The notes beneath the pieces were generated by a model. It saw nothing but the letters and a program-made list of their open reading frames with translations, ran no database searches and had not been told where the DNA came from. A stretch of DNA of 64,000 bases from assembly GCF_020524585.1 (NCBI RefSeq), contig NZ_JAIVLK010000003.1, positions 124,001 to 188,000 on the forward strand. Reading direction: 5' to 3'. The stretch is from Celeribacter naphthalenivorans (GTDB lineage Bacteria > Pseudomonadota > Alphaproteobacteria > Rhodobacterales > Rhodobacteraceae). Shown here in pieces: positions 1 through 8,670 of the stretch. Both the position numbers and the translations under genes were made by a program. Each line of letters opens with the position of its first letter. Positions within the stretch are counted from its first letter, which is position 1.

Positions 1-1034
1 AGATCCAAAAGCGCCAGAGCCGCCGCATCCGACGGCACGAGTGTTTCGATCCTTCCCTGATCGCGGGAGCCAAAGCCCGACCCCGCCCGCACCGTGATCG
101 TGTTGGTGCCCAAGGACGAGATGTTTTCCAGAACCTGCTCCTGCGAGCCATTGCCCAAAGCCACGACCAGCACCACGGAGGCGATGCCGATGATGATGCC
201 GAGCATGGTCAGGAAAGACCGCGTGCGATGGGCCAGCATGGCCTTGAGCGAAATATTGAACGCCTCGACCAACCGCCGCAGACCGGCACCGAAACCGCCA
301 TGATCCGCGCTCTGGCGTGACCATTGGGCGGTTGGCGCGGCGGTGTCCTCCTTGCGCGTGTCGGAAATGATCCGACCGTCGCTGATCTCGACAATCCGAT
401 GCGCATGCGCCGCGACATTCGGGTCGTGGGTCACCATGACGATGGTGTGGCCTTTGGCGTTCAGCTCCAAAAGCAGATTGATCAGGTCTTCGCCGCTTTT
501 GGTATCGAGCGCGCCGGTGGGTTCATCCGCGAGGATCACCTCGCCACCGTTCATCAAGGCGCGCGCAACCGAGACCCGCTGTTGCTGACCGCCCGACAAT
601 TCGGAAGGCCGGTGATCGAGACGGGTGTCGAGGCCCAATTGTTCCAAGAGCGCTTTGGCGTGATCACGGCGCGCAGCGCGACTGGCGCCAGCGTAGATCG
701 CGGGCACCTCGACATTGCCGACCGCGTCGAGATCGGAAAGCAATTGATAGCGCTGAAAGATGAACCCGAAATGCTCGCGCCGGAGCTGCGCCAACTCATC
801 GGGGCTCAGATCGCTCACATCCTTACCGTTGAATGCATACTGCCCGGCACTGGCGCGATCGAGGCAGCCGAGGATGTTCATCAGCGTCGATTTACCGGAG
901 CCGGAGGTGCCGATGATGGCGACCATTTCGCCGGGATAGATGTCGATGTCGACGTCACGCAAGACAGTGATGGTTTCGTCACCCGCCTGAAAGGATCGGC
1001 TGATGCCACGGGCGGAAATAAGCGGCTCTGTCAT
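1..1034 (-). CDS. macB: MacB-type ABC transporter, ATPase-permease (3' end beyond the window)
   Basis: Inner-membrane ATPase/permease of a tripartite efflux pump. Reading left from the ATG at 1034 gives about 344 codons with no stop before the left edge, so the C-terminal permease is missing here. The ATP-binding domain has a Walker A GTSGSGKST (residues 42-50), Q-loop FIFQ near 91, signature LSGGQQQR near 146 and Walker B ILADEPTGALD near 168. A first membrane segment follows near residue 275 (LTMLGIIIGIASVVLVVAL), typical of MacB. The start lies one base after the macA stop, so the two genes form an operon. The substrate (macrolide, lipopeptide, siderophore or other) cannot be told from sequence. 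Confidence 0.9.
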   Translation of the reverse strand, partial: MTEPLISARGISRSFQAGDETITVLRDVDIDIYPGEMVAIIGTSGSGKSTLMNILGCLDRASAGQYAFNGKDVSDLSPDELAQLRREHFGFIFQRYQLLSDLDAVGNVEVPAIYAGASRAARRDHAKALLEQLGLDTRLDHRPSELSGGQQQRVSVARALMNGGEVILADEPTGALDTKSGEDLINLLLELNAKGHTIVMVTHDPNVAAHAHRIVEISDGRIISDTRKEDTAAPTAQWSRQSADHGGFGAGLRRLVEAFNISLKAMLAHRTRSFLTMLGIIIGIASVVLVVALGNGSQEQVLENISSLGTNTITVRAGSGFGSRDQGRIETLVPSDAAALALLD

Positions 1035-1035
1035 C

Positions 1036-2202
1036 TTAGAACATCCTTCCCGGACCCATGCGGGTGTTGCCGGAGGTGTTCACGGAGACGGCCCCGCCGG
1101 TGACCACCAGATCGCCTTCGTTGAGACCAGAAACGATCTCAGCCGTGACCTTGTTGTTCAGACCGACCTCGACCTGACGGGCCTCGCGCGTCTTGTCGCC
1201 CTCATCGTAAATCTCGACCATATAATAGCCCTCAGGCGTGCTGCTGAGCGCCGACGACGGAACGGTCAACACATCGACCGCCTCGTCCAACACGATGGAC
1301 ACCTCGGTCGTCATGCCGATGCGCAACAGATGGTCGGGGTTCTCGACCTCAAGCCGCCCATTGTAGTAAATCGCCTCATCCGTGCTGATCGTGTCGCTGT
1401 CTTCGATCTCGGAGGGCGCCGGCTCGATGTCGCGCACGGTGGCCTCAAACGCCTTGTCCGGTTCCCCCAGAATGGAAAACCGCACATTTTGCCCCGGCGC
1501 GACATGCACCACGTCGGCCTCGGAGATCTCCGCTTTGACGATCATCTTGTCGAGATTGGCGAGTTTGACGATGGTCGGCGCATCCATGCTGGCGTTCACC
1601 GTCTGACCCGCGTCCACCACCACGGCCACCACCGTCCCGGCGATGGGCGCGGTGACTTTCGTGCGATCGAGCGCGATCTGGGCGGTGGAGACCTTGACCT
1701 CGGCACTGGATTTCTGCGCGTTCAGGGCATCGAGTTCAGCGGTGTAGACCTCAAGCGTCGCCTCGGCCGCCTCGACATCCTCTTGCGAGGCGTAGTTTTG
1801 CGCATGCAGGCTGGTGACCCGTGTGAGGCTCAGTTCCGCCTGTTTGATATTGGCGCGTTTCGCGGCAATCTGCGCCTCGATATTGGCAAGATCGGCCTGC
1901 GCCTGCAAAAGCTCGTTTTGCTGATCTTCGCTGTCGATCTGCGCGATCAAATCGCCTGCGGCCACCGCGTCCCCCAAGTTCACGGCCAGCTCCTCGATCT
2001 GACCAGAGGTGCGCGCGCCGACGCTGACCAATTGGCTGGCCTCGATCACGCCGGAGGCCAGCACGGTTTCCTGCACCGTCCCGCGTGTCGCGCGTGCGGT
2101 TTGCGGAATGACCGTATCATCCTCGCCGGAAAATTGCGACCAGCCGACCAATCCGGCCACGACAACAAGAGCGAAGCCTAAAAGACGAAACGGCGTTTTC
2201 AT
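1036..2202 (-). CDS. macA: MacA-type periplasmic adaptor (membrane fusion protein)
   Basis: Adaptor linking MacB to an outer-membrane channel; no TolC-like gene lies in the window. The 388-residue protein starts with MKTPFRLLG and a single N-terminal membrane anchor. It then shows a split lipoyl domain around a long alpha-helical hairpin (about residues 90-175, rich in Gln, Ala, Glu and Leu), a beta-barrel domain, and a membrane-proximal C-terminal domain ending in a Gly-rich tail. An upstream in-frame start at 2238 exists, but the ATG at 2202 is preceded by AAAGGA at good spacing and puts the signal anchor at the N-terminus. It is followed directly by macB. Confidence 0.9.
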   Translation of the reverse strand: MKTPFRLLGFALVVVAGLVGWSQFSGEDDTVIPQTARATRGTVQETVLASGVIEASQLVSVGARTSGQIEELAVNLGDAVAAGDLIAQIDSEDQQNELLQAQADLANIEAQIAAKRANIKQAELSLTRVTSLHAQNYASQEDVEAAEATLEVYTAELDALNAQKSSAEVKVSTAQIALDRTKVTAPIAGTVVAVVVDAGQTVNASMDAPTIVKLANLDKMIVKAEISEADVVHVAPGQNVRFSILGEPDKAFEATVRDIEPAPSEIEDSDTISTDEAIYYNGRLEVENPDHLLRIGMTTEVSIVLDEAVDVLTVPSSALSSTPEGYYMVEIYDEGDKTREARQVEVGLNNKVTAEIVSGLNEGDLVVTGGAVSVNTSGNTRMGPGRMF

Positions 2203-2356
2203 GGAAATCCTTTCACGGCCCGAACGGCCCGACAACATCAGCGATCAGACATGTGATACGGATGTAAACCGGCTTTCCGTCGCGACCAGATGTCAAAATG
2301 CCGCCGTGCGGATGACCCAACGGCATCTTTCGAAGTCCACGTTTGTCAGTCTGTAA

Positions 2357-4273
2357 TCATTCCACGGCCAGCAATTGCGCCACAGGTTCAAAGGTTTCCT
2401 CATAGTGATCAAGCTCGGCTTCATACCAAGCCGTGCCCCGTGTCGCACCACCCAAAGCCCGGAACAGTTCCGCCTCGGCGGTCGCGGGCAAGAGCGCGTT
2501 AAAGACATCCCAGCCGGAAGCCTCGGGGTGGGCCTCAAAGCCCAGAACCTGCCCCTTGAGCCCGGTGATCAGCGGCATCAGTCCGCCGGAATAGACGCTC
2601 GGCACATGGATCGCGATCTTGTCGATGGGTTGCAGCACGACGGGTTTGCAGCCCGCCAGAGCCTCGCGCACCGCCGCCTTGGCCGCCGTGCGGAAGGCAT
2701 AGTCAGAGCTGTCGACCGCGTGGTGTTTGCCATCTGTGAGCGTCACTTTGACGTCCACGACCGGCAATCCATTCGGCCCCTCGGAAAGCGCGTCACGCAC
2801 GCCTGCCTCGACCGCCGACATGTAATTGCGCGGCACAGCGCCGCCTTTGACGACCTCCTCGAAGACAAACCCTGCGCCACGGGCCAGAGGCGCGACCTCG
2901 ATCACCACATCGGCAAATTGGCCTGCGCCGCCGGATTGTTTGCGGTGACGATAATGCGTGCCGCCCGCGGTCTGGATCGTCTCACGCAGGGCGGGCGGGA
3001 TCGGTTGTGTTGCCACCGCGACACCGAAAACCTCGGTGAGCTTGTCGACCACGCGACGTTCATGCAGCTGGCCTTGGGTGGCGAGGATGGTTTTGCCGGA
3101 AACTGCGTCCTGCATGACTGCCAGCCCCGGATCAATCTCCGCCAGCTTGCCCAGCGCGGTGGACAACCGCGCTTCGTCGCGTTCGTTTTCGGGGCTCAAG
3201 AGCACACGGTTTTTCGGCTTGTGCGGCACGGCCCAATCGGGCGTATCAATCGCGCCATCCGCGCCATAGATCGGCGCACGCAGCGCGAGGTGATCGGTTT
3301 TGACCGTCAGGGCGACCTCACCCGGCGCCAGTTCCGCGACGGGGGTTTTCGTGTCGATGTCGACCAGCGAGCCAATCGCCGCGCCCATCAGGTCAGCACC
3401 GGGTTTGAGAGTTTGCCCCACAGCCCGGATCAGCACCGTCTTGCCAAGGTGTTTGATCTGATCCGCAAAGATGCCGACGGCCACGGGTGTTTCGCCAAAG
3501 CGGTCCGTGAGTGCTTCAACGCCCGGCACCTCGTGGCGCAGGCTTTTCATCAGACGCGTCAGACCGTTCGCCTTCACCGCAGAGCCGAGGAAAGCCGGGA
3601 TGAGGTCGTGATGTTGCAGCACCTTGGTGGCGACATCGTAGAGCTCATCGGACATCGGTTTTTGATCTTCGATCAATTCCTCCAACAGGTGATCGTCGAA
3701 ATCGGAGAGATGTTCCAAAAGCTCGGTGCGGGCCTCGGCCTCACGGGCGCGGGCGCTGTCGGGCATTTCGACCAGAGCGGAGCGTTCGCCCTCTTTAAAG
3801 GCCCAGGCACGTTCGGAAATCAGATCGACCATGCCGGTGATCTCGCCGCCTTCCCGGATCGGCACCTCGCGCAGCACAATCCCGTGCGCGGAATAGGTTT
3901 GCAGAGCGGCGGCGATCTCTGCGGTGCGGTCGGTGGCGGCGTCGATCTTGTTGATAAAAATCATCGTCGGCAGGCCGGAGGCCTCCAAGAGCCGCAGGTA
4001 AGGCGCGGCAAGAACGGCGGCCTCGGCTTCGGCGGGGACACAGAGCACGGCGGCGTCACTGACGGCCAGCGCAGAGCCGGCCTGCGCGAGGCCCTCGGCG
4101 CCACCCGGACAATCGAGCATCGCCCAGTCCTGATCGAGATAATTGAACCGGATCACTGCGGTTTCGCCGAACAGGCGCAGGCTTTGGGACGTGCCTGCAT
4201 CCAGCCCGGCGAGCGCCGCAGCGAGGGAGGATTTGCCGGATTGTGACGGCCCGAGAATGGTGACGGTTTTCAT
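2357..4273 (-). CDS. EF-G-like translational GTPase paralogue
   Basis: A 638-residue protein with the domain order of elongation factor G: GTPase, EF-G II/III/IV-type domains and a C-terminal V-like domain, but shorter than the usual 690-700. The P-loop is GPSQSGKSS (8-16) and the base-specificity motif is NKID (108-111). The switch II motif reads DCPGG (54-58) where canonical factors have DTPGH, so the catalytic histidine is replaced by glycine. The family resembles the EF-G2-type accessory paralogues rather than the housekeeping factor, which normally sits in the str operon. The ATG at 4273 has GGGAG upstream; an earlier in-frame start at 4333 would add a low-complexity extension. Its role in translation or recycling is unknown. 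Confidence 0.8.
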   Translation of the reverse strand: MKTVTILGPSQSGKSSLAAALAGLDAGTSQSLRLFGETAVIRFNYLDQDWAMLDCPGGAEGLAQAGSALAVSDAAVLCVPAEAEAAVLAAPYLRLLEASGLPTMIFINKIDAATDRTAEIAAALQTYSAHGIVLREVPIREGGEITGMVDLISERAWAFKEGERSALVEMPDSARAREAEARTELLEHLSDFDDHLLEELIEDQKPMSDELYDVATKVLQHHDLIPAFLGSAVKANGLTRLMKSLRHEVPGVEALTDRFGETPVAVGIFADQIKHLGKTVLIRAVGQTLKPGADLMGAAIGSLVDIDTKTPVAELAPGEVALTVKTDHLALRAPIYGADGAIDTPDWAVPHKPKNRVLLSPENERDEARLSTALGKLAEIDPGLAVMQDAVSGKTILATQGQLHERRVVDKLTEVFGVAVATQPIPPALRETIQTAGGTHYRHRKQSGGAGQFADVVIEVAPLARGAGFVFEEVVKGGAVPRNYMSAVEAGVRDALSEGPNGLPVVDVKVTLTDGKHHAVDSSDYAFRTAAKAAVREALAGCKPVVLQPIDKIAIHVPSVYSGGLMPLITGLKGQVLGFEAHPEASGWDVFNALLPATAEAELFRALGGATRGTAWYEAELDHYEETFEPVAQLLAVE

Positions 4274-4298
4274 GACATCTGTCTCCCGATCTGTTGCA

Positions 4299-4320
4299 AG
4301 CGCCCGAGTTTGCGGGCGCT
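4299..4320 (-). other. 5' UTR hairpin upstream of the EF-G paralogue
   Basis: A perfect 8-bp stem (AGCGCCCG / CGGGCGCT) with a 6-nt loop lies about 26 nt before the start codon. No T-run follows on the minus strand, so it is not a terminator. It could be a structured leader; function is not known. Confidence 0.4.
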
Positions 4321-4388
4321 GTCCGGGAGTCACTATAGGACCCGCGCGCTTCTCGACCTTGGCTCAGGTCAAGTTGCACCGGGTTTTG

Positions 4389-5285
4389 TCACGATTTCGC
4401 CCTCTCCCGGTAGTCTTGCACGGCGAAATCGATCAAAGCGCGGACTTTGCGCGGTAAGGTGCGGCCTTCGAGATAGACGATGCTGATCGGATGGGTGGCG
4501 CCTTTGAACTCCGGCAAAAGCTGCACCAGCCGCCCGGCCTCCAGATCGTCGCCCAAGATGAACGGCGGGCAAAAGGCGATACCCTCGCCCCGCCGCGCCA
4601 GATCGCGGGTCACACGGGCGCTGTTGACGGTAAAGCGCGAGGGCACCTGCACGGTCACTTCGCGCCCCTCATGGACAAAGCCCCAACGCGACGGGTTCCG
4701 CCGGTTGCTGTCGATGATGCAGATGTGGTTTTGCAGATCGTTCGGGTGCGTCGGCACCTCATGCCCAGCGAGATACTCGGGCGAGGCGACCACAAGAGAT
4801 TGCAGCTCGCCGATTTTGCGGGACTTGAGCGCGGAGACGTCCGGCGTGCCGATGCGAAAGGCCAGATCGATGCCCTCGGAGGCGAGGTCGACAAAGGCGT
4901 CGCTCAGCCGCAAATCCAGCACCAGATCAGGATGCGGCGCGGCGAAACGGCTGAGCAAGTCCTTCACATAGACCTCGCCAAAGGTCACAGGCGCCGAGAT
5001 GCGCAGCGTACCGGAATAGCCCCGCGTGTCTTCGGTGACGGCGCTCAGCATATCGTCCATCTCGTCGAGCAAAGCGGGCGCGCGGGCCAAAAGGTCCTCG
5101 CCGGAAGCGGTTAGCCCAACCCTGCGTGTGGTGCGCTGCAACAGGCGGACGCCAAGCCGTTCTTCAAGTTCCGCGACATATTTCGAAGTCAGGCGATTGG
5201 ACATACCAAGCCGTTCGGCCGCCCCCGTGAAGGAGCCGGTTTCCGCAGTCGCCACAAAGGCCCGCAATCCGTCGATCAGATCCAT
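4389..5285 (-). CDS. LysR-family transcriptional regulator
   Basis: A 298-residue regulator with an N-terminal winged helix-turn-helix (residues about 3-60, including TAETGSFTGAAERLGMS and KYVAELEERLGVRLLQRTTR) and a periplasmic-binding-like effector domain from about residue 88. It is divergent from the DoxX / dioxygenase / hydroquinone reductase operon. In E. coli the LysR regulator YhaJ controls the neighbouring DoxX-like yqjF, so this gene probably controls the operon to its right; that is inference from synteny. A 13-bp inverted repeat in the shared intergenic region is a likely binding site. Confidence 0.88.
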   Translation of the reverse strand: MDLIDGLRAFVATAETGSFTGAAERLGMSNRLTSKYVAELEERLGVRLLQRTTRRVGLTASGEDLLARAPALLDEMDDMLSAVTEDTRGYSGTLRISAPVTFGEVYVKDLLSRFAAPHPDLVLDLRLSDAFVDLASEGIDLAFRIGTPDVSALKSRKIGELQSLVVASPEYLAGHEVPTHPNDLQNHICIIDSNRRNPSRWGFVHEGREVTVQVPSRFTVNSARVTRDLARRGEGIAFCPPFILGDDLEAGRLVQLLPEFKGATHPISIVYLEGRTLPRKVRALIDFAVQDYRERAKS

Positions 5286-5306
5286 CTCTGCTGCTTCGCC
5301 TCAATT

Positions 5307-5354
5307 AGGAACAAAATGGGTAAAGTCATTCTACATCTTCGCCATTTTATTCCT
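5307..5354. promoter_or_regulatory. Inverted repeat in the LysR/DoxX divergent promoter region
   Basis: AGGAACAAAATGG (5307-5319) is repeated in inverted form as CCATTTTATTCCT (5342-5354), matching at 12 of 13 positions, with 22 bp between. The arms sit 22 bp from the LysR start codon and about 120 bp before the DoxX start. This spacing and position suit a LysR-type operator with autoregulation. The assignment is inferred. Confidence 0.5.
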
Positions 5355-5435
5355 GAGCCGCAAGAGGCATCTTTGGATCAACGCAAAACACAGCGCGTCA
5401 GCAAAAGCGGCACAGGCCGGGACGCCACAACCGGA

Positions 5436-5458
5436 CCTGCCCTCGGACCAGGGGCAGG
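5436..5458 (+). other. Leader hairpin before the DoxX gene
   Basis: CCTGCCC (5436-5442) pairs with GGGCAGG (5452-5458) around a 9-nt loop, ending about 20 nt before the start codon and leaving the AAGGA ribosome site exposed. It may stabilise the message; no further role can be seen. Confidence 0.3.
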
Positions 5459-5477
5459 CCACACAAAGGAAGAACTG

Positions 5478-5882
5478 ATGATCGACCAGAAAACCGCTCC
5501 CTACGCTGCCCTGCTTCTGCGCCTGACCACGGGCGCGCTGTTTCTGAGCCACGGGCTGACGAAATTCTTCGTCTTCACCCCCGCAGGCACCGCTGGCTTT
5601 TTCGAAAGCCTCGGCCTGCCCGGGTGGCTCGGTATCCTGACCATGATCGCAGAGATCGCGGGCGGTCTTGCCCTGATCCTCGGCATCGCGACGCGGCTTG
5701 TGTCCGCGGCCCTCATCTTTCCGCTTCTGGGCGCCGTGATCTTTGCCCATTGGGGCAACGGCTTTGGCTTTGCCAACACAGGCGGCGGCTGGGAATACCC
5801 GGCGATGTGGGCACTGGTGCAGGCCGCTTTGGCTCTGCTTGGGGACGGCGCCTATGCGCTTTACCCGCTCAAACGCAAATAA
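5478..5882 (+). CDS. DoxX family membrane protein
   Basis: A 134-residue integral membrane protein with four predicted helices and the family features LLLRLTTGALFLSHGLTKF near the start and an IAEIAGGLALILG helix. The ATG at 5478 has AAGGA eight bases upstream; longer in-frame starts lie inside the regulatory region and are rejected. DoxX/YqjF proteins are tied to quinone- or sulfur-related redox processes, but the biochemical activity is unsettled. It heads an operon with a LigB-type dioxygenase and a glutathionyl-hydroquinone reductase, which argues for a role in handling quinones or aromatic electrophiles. Confidence 0.85.
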   Translation: MIDQKTAPYAALLLRLTTGALFLSHGLTKFFVFTPAGTAGFFESLGLPGWLGILTMIAEIAGGLALILGIATRLVSAALIFPLLGAVIFAHWGNGFGFANTGGGWEYPAMWALVQAALALLGDGAYALYPLKRK

Positions 5883-5967
5883 ACACAAAGACTGTGTGAG
5901 AGCCGCGTCTTTCCCGGCGCGGCCTCGCCCCCTACTCTAAGACATCAGCCTCTGAAAGGAGACGGCC

Positions 5968-6786
5968 ATGAGCATTGCACAGCAACTTCAACGGCTCAAA
6001 GACAGCCTCAAATCTTCCGACCGGATGCCGGTGGTCTTTCTGGGCCACGGCAGCCCGATGAACGCCATCGAGGACAACGACTATTCCCGCAGCTGGAAGA
6101 AACTGGGCGAGTCCCTGCCCCAGCCGCAGGCCATTCTCGTGGTCTCCGCGCATTGGATGACCCGTGGCTCGACCTTGGTGAACGTTTCGAAAATGCCGAA
6201 GACGATTCACGATTTCTACGGCTTCCCGGACGAATTGTTCGCCCAGCAATACCCCGCCCCCGGCGCACCTGAGGTGGCTCAGGAGGTGATCAGCCTTTTG
6301 GCCAGCCACCACGCCGAAGGCGATGACACCTGGGGTCTGGATCACGGTGCCTGGTCGGTGCTGAAATTCCTCTACCCGGATGCGGATGTGCCGGTGTTCC
6401 AGCTGTCGATCGACATGACCAAGGATCTCGAACATCACCTCGAAATCGGGCAGGCGCTGGCCGATCTGCGCAACCGGGGCGTCTTGATCCTCGGCTCGGG
6501 CAACATCGTGCACAACCTGCGCGCCATGCGCTATGGCTCGACGCCCTACGACTGGGCGCTGGATTTCGATGGGCTGTTCACCGACCGCCTTCAGGCGCGT
6601 GACCACAAAACCATCACGGATCGTGCCGGTCTCGGCAACCTGTTGAAAATGGCGCACCCTTCGGTGGATCACTACCTTCCGGCGCTGACCATCGCGGGCG
6701 CGTCGGATGCGAAAGACGAATTGTTGTTCATGAACGACTCGATCGACATCGGCTCGGTCTCCATGCGCAGCTTTATCTACTACTAA
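5968..6786 (+). CDS. ygiD: 4,5-DOPA-type extradiol ring-cleavage dioxygenase (YgiD/LigB family)
   Basis: A 272-residue class III extradiol dioxygenase, a cytoplasmic non-haem metal enzyme. Metal and active-site motifs are visible: GHGSPMNA near residue 27, SAHW near 60 and DHGAWS near 116. E. coli YgiD and plant DODA open the ring of DOPA at the 4,5 position; the physiological bacterial substrate is unclear. AAAGGAG lies just before the ATG at 5968. The gene sits between DoxX and the glutathionyl-hydroquinone reductase and is probably co-transcribed, so a catechol or hydroquinone substrate is a reasonable inference. Confidence 0.88.
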   Translation: MSIAQQLQRLKDSLKSSDRMPVVFLGHGSPMNAIEDNDYSRSWKKLGESLPQPQAILVVSAHWMTRGSTLVNVSKMPKTIHDFYGFPDELFAQQYPAPGAPEVAQEVISLLASHHAEGDDTWGLDHGAWSVLKFLYPDADVPVFQLSIDMTKDLEHHLEIGQALADLRNRGVLILGSGNIVHNLRAMRYGSTPYDWALDFDGLFTDRLQARDHKTITDRAGLGNLLKMAHPSVDHYLPALTIAGASDAKDELLFMNDSIDIGSVSMRSFIYY

Positions 6787-6796
6787 GGAGTTTGAC

Positions 6797-7759
6797 ATGC
6801 TTGTTGACGGAACATGGTCCAAAAGCTGGGACCCGGTACAAAAATCCGACGCCAAAGGCCGTTTCGTTCGGCAAGTGTCGAGCTTTCGCAACTGGATCAC
6901 CCCGGACGGCTCTGCGGGGCCGACCGGGGAAGGCGGATATAAGGCGGAAGCCGGGCGCTATCGGCTTTACGTCGCTTTCATCTGCCCCTGGGCCTCGCGC
7001 ACGCTGATCGCGCGCAAATTGAAAGGTCTCGAAGACTACATCTCCGTGACCGTGGTCAACCCGACGATGACCGATCAGGGTTGGCAATTCGGTGGCTATG
7101 ACGGGGCCGACGAGGACCCGTTGTTCGGCGCCACCTATATCCACGAATTGTACACCCGCGCCGATCCGCATGTGTCGGGCCGCGCCACGGTGCCGGTTTT
7201 GTGGGACACCAAGACGAACACCATCGTCAACAACGAGAGCGCCGACATCGTGCGCATGTTCGACACGGCGTTCGAGCACCTCGTGCCCTCTGATCTGCGG
7301 CTCTACCCCGACGATCTGGCGGCAGACATAGATGCGCTCAACCCGGTGATCTACGACAAGCTGAACAACGGCGTCTACAAGGCCGGCTTTGCCACCTCGC
7401 AAGAGGCCTATGACGAGGCCGTCGCGGGCGTGTTCGAGATGCTGGAGGATTTGGAGACCCGTTTGACCGGCGATTACCTCTTTGGCGACCGGATCACGGA
7501 AACCGACATTCGCACCTTCGTGACGCTGATCCGCTTTGATGCCGCCTATCACGGCGTGTTCAAATGTAACCTGAAACAGATCAAGGATTACCCGCGTCTG
7601 ACGGCCTATATGGAGCGCATCTATCGCCTTCCGGGTGTGGCCGAAACGGTGAACATGGACCATATTACGCGGGGCTATTACTCGATCAAGGCCTTGAACC
7701 CCAACCGCATCCGCCCGACGGGTCCGGCGCATATCGAGGCGCTGATCGCCTCCGTTTAA
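6797..7759 (+). CDS. yqjG: Glutathionyl-hydroquinone reductase (Xi-class glutathione transferase)
   Basis: A 320-residue thioredoxin-fold transferase that reduces glutathionyl-hydroquinones with a second glutathione. The N-terminal domain carries the Xi-class catalytic CPWASR motif (cysteine near residue 66) and NNESADI near 152, followed by an all-helical C-terminal domain with an FGDRITETDIRTFVTLIRFD signature. The length fits YqjG/PcpF/ECM4. The start lies 10 bases after the dioxygenase stop, with AAGGAG at the proper distance. With DoxX and the extradiol dioxygenase it forms an apparent quinone-detoxification operon. Confidence 0.92.
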   Translation: MLVDGTWSKSWDPVQKSDAKGRFVRQVSSFRNWITPDGSAGPTGEGGYKAEAGRYRLYVAFICPWASRTLIARKLKGLEDYISVTVVNPTMTDQGWQFGGYDGADEDPLFGATYIHELYTRADPHVSGRATVPVLWDTKTNTIVNNESADIVRMFDTAFEHLVPSDLRLYPDDLAADIDALNPVIYDKLNNGVYKAGFATSQEAYDEAVAGVFEMLEDLETRLTGDYLFGDRITETDIRTFVTLIRFDAAYHGVFKCNLKQIKDYPRLTAYMERIYRLPGVAETVNMDHITRGYYSIKALNPNRIRPTGPAHIEALIASV

Positions 7760-7767
7760 ATCATGAC

Positions 7768-8667
7768 TTAAGCGGGTGCGTCTTCGAGCGGGATGACGTC
7801 GACGGCCTGTTGGGTGCTGTGCCCACCGGCCGAGCGCACGGCGCCTTTGACTGGCGCGACATCGCCGTAATCCCGGCCATGACCTATGGTGATATAATCC
7901 GTCCCGGCGAACTGATCGTTCGTCGGGTCGAATTCAATCCAGCCCACCTGTTTACCGACCCAGGCCCGGACCCAGGCATGCATCGCATCCGCACCCTCCA
8001 ACCGAGGCTGCCCCAGCGGCGGGAAGGTGCGCAAAAAGCCCGAGACATAGCCCGCCGGAATGCCGATGCCGCGAAGTGCTGCGATCATGATATGGGCGAA
8101 ATCCTGACAGACCCCGTGCCGGTTCTCGAACGCCACCTCGGGCGGCGTGTCGACATCCGTGGCTTCCGGGTCGAAACTCATGTCGCGATTGAGCGCACGA
8201 CCGACCGCTTCGACGGCTTTGAGCGCCGTCACCCCCTCGCCCGCGTCTTTGAGACAGTCCCAGCCATAGTCGGTGATCTTCGGCGACAGAGCCACGCGCG
8301 GGGAGGCGGCGAGGAAATGATGCGGCGCGTCCGGCGCCAAGGATTTCAGCGCGAGAATTTCGGCCCGCAACTCTTCTAGAGGCGGCGAGAGGTCGAACAG
8401 CGAAGCAGGTTCAAAGCGCTCGATCTGGGCGGTGAGCTGCATCGAGATGGCATCAATCGGATGATGCCAGGCGACCATACTCATCTCATTGCCGAAAAAA
8501 TCCCAGCCATCCCGGCGCTCATCAGGCCTCGGCAGAATCGTCAACAACCGCTGACGCACCTGCTGTACCCCCGCGACATTCGACGGCAAAAGCCGCAGGA
8601 TATTGCGCGTCCGATCCGAGGCCGCATCATAGCTATAATCGATGGTCAGGCTGATCTCATACAGCAT
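7768..8667 (-). CDS. Transglutaminase-like protein with bacterial N-terminal domain
   Basis: A 299-residue COG1305-type protein: a beta-rich bacterial transglutaminase N-terminal domain (about 1-120) and a papain-fold catalytic domain. The triad is visible as Cys187 (HGVCQDFAH), His230 (MHAWV) and Asp247 (EFDPTND). No signal peptide is present, so it should be cytoplasmic. It starts 3 bases after the upstream ATP-grasp/alpha-E gene ends and is the last gene of a three-gene minus-strand operon. This gene set has been predicted to make or attach a peptide, with the transglutaminase acting as peptidase or transferase; the substrate is unknown. Confidence 0.88.
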   Translation of the reverse strand: MLYEISLTIDYSYDAASDRTRNILRLLPSNVAGVQQVRQRLLTILPRPDERRDGWDFFGNEMSMVAWHHPIDAISMQLTAQIERFEPASLFDLSPPLEELRAEILALKSLAPDAPHHFLAASPRVALSPKITDYGWDCLKDAGEGVTALKAVEAVGRALNRDMSFDPEATDVDTPPEVAFENRHGVCQDFAHIMIAALRGIGIPAGYVSGFLRTFPPLGQPRLEGADAMHAWVRAWVGKQVGWIEFDPTNDQFAGTDYITIGHGRDYGDVAPVKGAVRSAGGHSTQQAVDVIPLEDAPA

Positions 8668-8670
8668 CGC

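Noticed and set aside
2375-4246. Long open frame on the plus strand opposite the EF-G paralogue (623 codons)
   Set aside because: It mirrors the codon bias of a high-GC gene on the other strand, is rich in His and Arg with no domain pattern, and has no ribosome site. The minus-strand gene is clearly homologous to EF-G.
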